Of a stretch of DNA of 8,421 bases, positions 6,784-8,421 are shown one piece after another (position 1 is the stretch's first letter; every line of letters starts with the position of its first letter). The notes under the pieces are model-generated. The model ran no database searches and was not told the DNA's origin. It saw only the letters and a list, made by a program, of their open reading frames with translations. A program made the translations under genes and the position numbers. This stretch comes from Gemmatimonadota bacterium (lineage in GTDB: Bacteria > Gemmatimonadota > Gemmatimonadetes > Longimicrobiales > Gaopeijiaceae), in contig JACQVC010000543.1 of the NCBI GenBank assembly GCA_016209995.1, positions 1 to 8,421 of the forward strand, read 5' to 3'.

Positions 6784-8310
6784 GTGCTGATTCACCGCAG
6801 CCTAGCCCGCCGCGCGCCCATACTGGTCGTGCTCGCCGCACTCGGCGCCTTACCGGCGCAAGCCCAGGCGCCGGCCATGTTATCCTTGGAGGAGGCCGTC
6901 GTCCTGGCCGAGCAATACAACCCCGGCTTCCAGGCTCAGAAGAACGACGAAGAAGTCGCCGACTGGAACCTGCGCAGCTCCCAGGGCGCCCTGCTTCCCT
7001 TGGCCAGCATCACTTCCGGCCTAGAGTACCAGGGCTCGGGTGAGCTGCGCTTCGGAAGCCTGAGAACCGATGATTTCGGGTTCGGACGACTGCCGTCCTA
7101 CTACCTCTCTTACTACAACGTGGGGCTCAGCCTCGACCTCACGGGCGCCAAGCTATTCGCGCCCTCTCAGGCCAGGCTCGAGCGCGACGCCGCCCGCGCC
7201 CAGATCACGAACGCGGCTGCAGCCCTCGCGTACGCCGTCACACAGCGCTACCTGGACGTCACGCGCGCTCAAGCGAGCGAGCGTCTGTCGGTCCAGGAAC
7301 TCGAGCGCACGCGGCAGAACCTCCGGTTAGCCCAGGCACGTCAGGCGGTGGGGGCGACGACCGCGTTGGAGGCGCGCCAGGCCGAGGTCGTGATGGGACG
7401 AGCGGAAGTGGCCCTGTTGCAAGCGCAAAACGCCGTCAAGACCGCACACCTTCGGCTCGTGCAGCAACTGGGCATCGAGTATCGCGAGGACATGCGGCTG
7501 ACCACCGAGTTCCGCGTGTTCGAGCCCAAGTGGAACGAGGCACAACTCTACGGGCAGGCGCTCGACCTGAATCCGAGCCTGGCCGCGTTGCGAGCCTCCA
7601 CGCGTGCGGCCGACTACGGCGTGCGCATGGCGCGCTCGGCCTATCTGCCAACCTTCTCGTTGCGTGCCGGACTCAGCGGTTTCGCCCGCCAGGCTGGCAG
7701 CTCGGATTACTTGCTCGGCCAGGCGCAAACCCAGTCCCTCGGCCGTATCCAGCAGTGTCAGGCGTGGAACGAGATCTTCCAGCGGCTCGCGGATCCGTTG
7801 CCCATGCAGGACTGCACCCAGTTCCAGTTCACGGACTCGGATCGCCGCGCCATCCTGGACGAGAACGCGCAGTTCCCGTTCGGGTTCACGCGCCAGCCCG
7901 GCACCTTGAGCCTGACGGTGAGCCTGCCCGTCTTTCAGGGCTTCAGTCGCCAGCGCGACGTGGAGGCGGCCCGAGCCGTCGAGGACGATGCGCGTCACCG
8001 CGAGCGCGAGCTCGAGCTTCAGCTCCGCGCCGACATCGCCGCGGGGCTGGCGGCCGTGGAGACTGCATACCAATCGGCGCAGATCGAGGAACGCAACCAG
8101 CTAGTGGCCGATGAGCAGCTGCGCCTCGCGCAGGAGCGCTACCGGCTGGGCGCGGCCAGCTTTCTCGAGCTGGTCGAGGCGGAGACTCTGAAGGCCGGCG
8201 CCGACCGTTCGCAGCTTGACGCGGTGTTCAGTTTTCACGACGCTCTCGCGGGCTTGGAAGCCGTGGTGGGCGGGCGCCTCCCGCAGGCGCCCGCGGGAGA
8301 TGAGCGATGA
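6784..8310 (+). CDS. TolC-family outer-membrane efflux protein
   Basis: A 508-residue outer-membrane channel subunit. Family members form trimers that give export pumps a path through the periplasm and outer membrane. Signal peptide: residues 1-28, with a hydrophobic core at 11-22 and cleavage after 'PAQAQA'. The mature protein starts with the typical 'MLSLEEAVVLAEQYNPGFQAQ' (32-52) and has the family's internal duplication: long coiled-coil helices at about 35-70 and 125-230, then about 255-285 and 390-495. The four beta segments flank them (for example 'YYNVGLSLDLT' 110-120, 'TLSLTVSLPVF' 374-384). 'ERYRLGAASFLELVEAE' (451-467) is the usual C-terminal helix motif. An insertion at about 301-372 with Cys325 and Cys344 enlarges the second surface loop. 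GTG at 6784 is the only start codon between the upstream gene and the signal peptide; GGGAG lies 7 nt before it (6772-6776). Its stop codon overlaps the ATG of the next gene (ATGA at 8307-8310), as expected for an efflux operon. The transported substrate is unknown. Confidence 0.94.
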   Translation: MLIHRSLARRAPILVVLAALGALPAQAQAPAMLSLEEAVVLAEQYNPGFQAQKNDEEVADWNLRSSQGALLPLASITSGLEYQGSGELRFGSLRTDDFGFGRLPSYYLSYYNVGLSLDLTGAKLFAPSQARLERDAARAQITNAAAALAYAVTQRYLDVTRAQASERLSVQELERTRQNLRLAQARQAVGATTALEARQAEVVMGRAEVALLQAQNAVKTAHLRLVQQLGIEYREDMRLTTEFRVFEPKWNEAQLYGQALDLNPSLAALRASTRAADYGVRMARSAYLPTFSLRAGLSGFARQAGSSDYLLGQAQTQSLGRIQQCQAWNEIFQRLADPLPMQDCTQFQFTDSDRRAILDENAQFPFGFTRQPGTLSLTVSLPVFQGFSRQRDVEAARAVEDDARHRERELELQLRADIAAGLAAVETAYQSAQIEERNQLVADEQLRLAQERYRLGAASFLELVEAETLKAGADRSQLDAVFSFHDALAGLEAVVGGRLPQAPAGDER

Positions 8311-8330
8311 CGGGCCGCACGAAGCTCTAG
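8307..8330 (+). other. Seven-codon reading frame ending in amber, at the expected start of the fusion protein
   Basis: ATG at 8307 overlaps the TolC-family stop codon and has a GGGAG site at 8295-8299 with 7 nt spacing, the same site and spacing as the TolC gene. The frame reads MTGRTKL and then TAG (8328-8330). The next in-frame ATG is at 8334, only 3 nt beyond the stop, and leads straight into the membrane segment of the fusion protein. This looks like the true N-terminus interrupted by one stop codon, or a tiny leader with re-initiation. Confidence 0.55.
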
Positions 8331-8333
8331 CTC

Positions 8334-8421
8334 ATGGCCGGCGTGGTTCTCGCCGCGGGTGGCGCCGCCGGAATCACGACTTTCGTCCGCCGGCAGCGAG
8401 GCACCGAGGTCCGTATGGAGG
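8334..8421 (+). CDS. Probable efflux membrane-fusion protein (HlyD/MacA-like), N-terminal fragment
   Basis: Only about 29 codons are visible before the right edge. They read as one hydrophobic membrane anchor, 'MAGVVLAAGGAAGITTFV', followed by the basic 'RRQRG' and 'TEVRME', the usual layout of periplasmic adaptor proteins just before their first beta strand and biotinyl-lipoyl domain. Such adaptors link an inner-membrane ABC or RND pump to a TolC-type channel. The assignment rests mainly on position directly after the TolC-family gene and on this N-terminal pattern; no adaptor domain is inside the window. This ATG has only a weak GAAG (8321-8324) ahead of it. The ATG at 8307, in the same frame, has a much better ribosome site, but a TAG at 8328-8330 separates the two. 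Confidence 0.55.
   Translation, partial: MAGVVLAAGGAAGITTFVRRQRGTEVRME

Overview
The window is GC-rich DNA with strong G/C bias at third codon positions, packed with bacterial genes. Gene density, a Gram-negative export system (TolC-type outer-membrane protein followed by a membrane-fusion protein) and an RsbRD-type sensor module point to a high-GC Gram-negative soil-type bacterium. The style of the proteins (very large multi-TM histidine kinase, TolC with a Cys-containing extra loop) reminds me of Gemmatimonadota, but that is an impression, not a proof.

Layout. Left half, minus strand (read right to left): a 1339-residue membrane sensor histidine kinase (5087-1068), then after 72 nt a 205-residue protein resembling a stand-alone RsbRD N-terminal sensor domain (995-378), then after 37 nt the first 113 codons of a group II PLP-dependent (aromatic amino acid type) decarboxylase that runs off the left edge (340-1). 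These three could be one transcript; I see no convincing terminator between them. Right half, plus strand: a creatininase-family protein with an altered metal-site signature (5066-5836), a small secreted beta-rich protein of unknown function resembling DUF3108-like proteins (5961-6680), a TolC-family outer-membrane efflux protein (6784-8310), and the start of a probable membrane-fusion (HlyD/MacA-like) protein (from 8307 or 8334) that runs off the right edge.

The kinase and the creatininase-like gene are divergent, and their predicted 5' ends overlap by 22 bp, so each gene's promoter should lie inside the other's coding sequence. No response regulator is encoded beside the kinase in this window. 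The TolC and fusion-protein genes should work together as periplasmic and outer-membrane parts of an ABC or RND exporter whose inner-membrane pump lies beyond the right edge. The fusion-protein gene has an in-frame amber codon eight codons after its best-supported start, which is either a sequence error, a real lesion, or a start further downstream.

No RNA genes, CRISPR arrays, insertion sequences or attachment sites were seen, and no gene-free stretch exceeds 130 nt. I do not find clear evidence of a wholly new system; the most checkable oddities are the amber codon, the altered creatininase metal site, the head-to-head overlap, and the alternating inverted repeats ahead of the TolC gene.
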